The notes under the pieces are model-generated. The model was not told the DNA's origin. It worked only from the letters and a program-made list of their open reading frames with translations, and made no database searches. A stretch of 64,000 nt of DNA from Sporolactobacillus sp. THM7-7. Lineage in GTDB: Bacteria > Bacillota > Bacilli > Bacillales > Sporolactobacillaceae. Where the stretch lies: the NCBI RefSeq assembly GCF_004153225.1, contig NZ_SEMB01000003.1, positions 68,806 through 132,805 of the forward strand. The letters run 5' to 3'. Below are positions 63,729-64,000 of the stretch, one piece after another; position 1 is the first letter of the stretch; each line of letters starts with the position of its first letter. The translations under genes and the position numbers were made by a program.

Positions 63729-63880
63729 TTAGCTGCTGTTTGTCCGCTTTGTCTTTCGTACTTGACGAACAGTGAAAAAAATGAGAAGTATGAGGAGCAG
63801 ACTTCCAAGAATAATTAAATGGACGGGCCCGAACTCGAGGAACCGGTGAATTTCATGACCGACATAATATCCAAGCCTAG
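63729..63880 (-). pseudogene. 3' remnant of a DedA-family membrane protein gene
   Basis: On the minus strand about 50 codons end at the TAA complement of 63729-63731. They encode RLGYYVGHEIHRFLEFG, then a hydrophobic helix (HLIILGSLLLILLIFF) and a basic tail. This resembles the last helix and tail of DedA-family proteins (a glycine-Tyr-Tyr-x-Gly turn followed by a final membrane segment). Upstream of about 63880 the reading frame meets a stop and unrelated sequence, and no start codon exists, so the gene is truncated. Family assignment rests on a short segment. Confidence 0.5.
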
Positions 63881-64000
63881 TGGTAATATGTCAAGTCCCT
63901 AAAAACGAGAAATTGGAAATTTTTTTGGCCCTTTATCCAAAAGCACTTAAAAAAGCGTATGACTAACAAAGCCCACACCAAATAACAAAAATTACCAATC
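63881..64000. mobile_element. Possible end of an insertion sequence
   Basis: The DedA-like frame stops matching abruptly at 63880/63881. The adjoining 120 bp begins TGGTAATATGTCAAGTCCC, differs in composition (AT-rich, several short A runs) and has no open frame. A TG at the junction suits the terminus of an IS21-like element. No transposase is visible, so this is an inference from the broken gene. Confidence 0.3.

Overview
The window reads as chromosome of an endospore-forming, facultatively anaerobic member of the Bacillales (Firmicutes), at roughly 50 % GC. The grounds are a glcU-gdh glucose pair of the Bacillus sporulation type, a T-box, a SAM-I (S-box) riboswitch, Bacillus-style PerR, NrdR and cre sites, GbsR/GbsA/GbsB, FabL-type and YpuA-type proteins, and strong GGAGG ribosome binding sites. 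The genus cannot be fixed from sequence alone. No tRNA, rRNA, CRISPR array or intact transposon is visible.

Layout. 0.4-2.1 kb: glucose uptake protein and glucose 1-dehydrogenase. 2.3-4.9 kb: anaerobic ribonucleotide reductase nrdDG behind two NrdR boxes. 5.1-7.2 kb (minus): RNase HI, and catalase with a PerR box. 7.6-8.9 kb: ketopantoate reductase family protein and a small membrane protein. 9.2-12.2 kb: a secreted glucosaminidase with ten SH3b domains, seven of them near-identical. 12.4-14.0 kb (minus): LOG-family protein and UppP. 14.2-27.1 kb: one long arginine operon (argC-J-B-D-carA-B-argF-G-H) behind a T-box whose specifier can be read as the Arg codon CGC.

27.1-41.4 kb: a choline/glycine betaine locus. 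It has a LysR regulator, a dimethylglycine oxidase-like flavoprotein fused to a GcvT domain, a monomeric sarcosine oxidase-like enzyme, a Rieske oxygenase of glycine betaine monooxygenase type, an OpuA/Gbu-like ABC transporter, GbsR, GbsB, GbsA and a second substrate-binding lipoprotein. Together they outline uptake of choline or betaine and stepwise oxidation choline -> betaine aldehyde -> betaine -> dimethylglycine -> sarcosine -> glycine. The first substrate-binding gene is frameshifted in a run of nine A.

41.5-46.7 kb: a Bcr/CflA transporter, a glycerophosphodiester phosphodiesterase, and (minus) a fused anthranilate synthase trpE(G). The trpE(G) leader carries eleven NAG triplets, nine of them UAG or GAG at mostly 2-nt spacing, which looks like a TRAP binding site. 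This is the most striking regulatory signal here. 46.7-53.8 kb: an AbrB-family membrane protein, then a small acyl-carrier cluster (ketosynthase, FabL-like reductase, ACP, acyl-AMP ligase, acyl-CoA dehydrogenase) of unknown product. 53.9-55.6 kb: Xre and HxlR regulators and a quinone oxidoreductase-like enzyme. 55.9-60.5 kb: SAM riboswitch and metI-metC-yitJ. 60.6-63.5 kb: Dabb protein, dicarboxylate symporter with a cre site, YpuA-like protein. The right edge holds the tail of a DedA-like gene cut off by unrelated sequence, probably the end of an insertion element.

Three intergenic places hold 21-bp-period repeats whose minus strand reads as degenerate heptapeptides; they match no named feature class I know.
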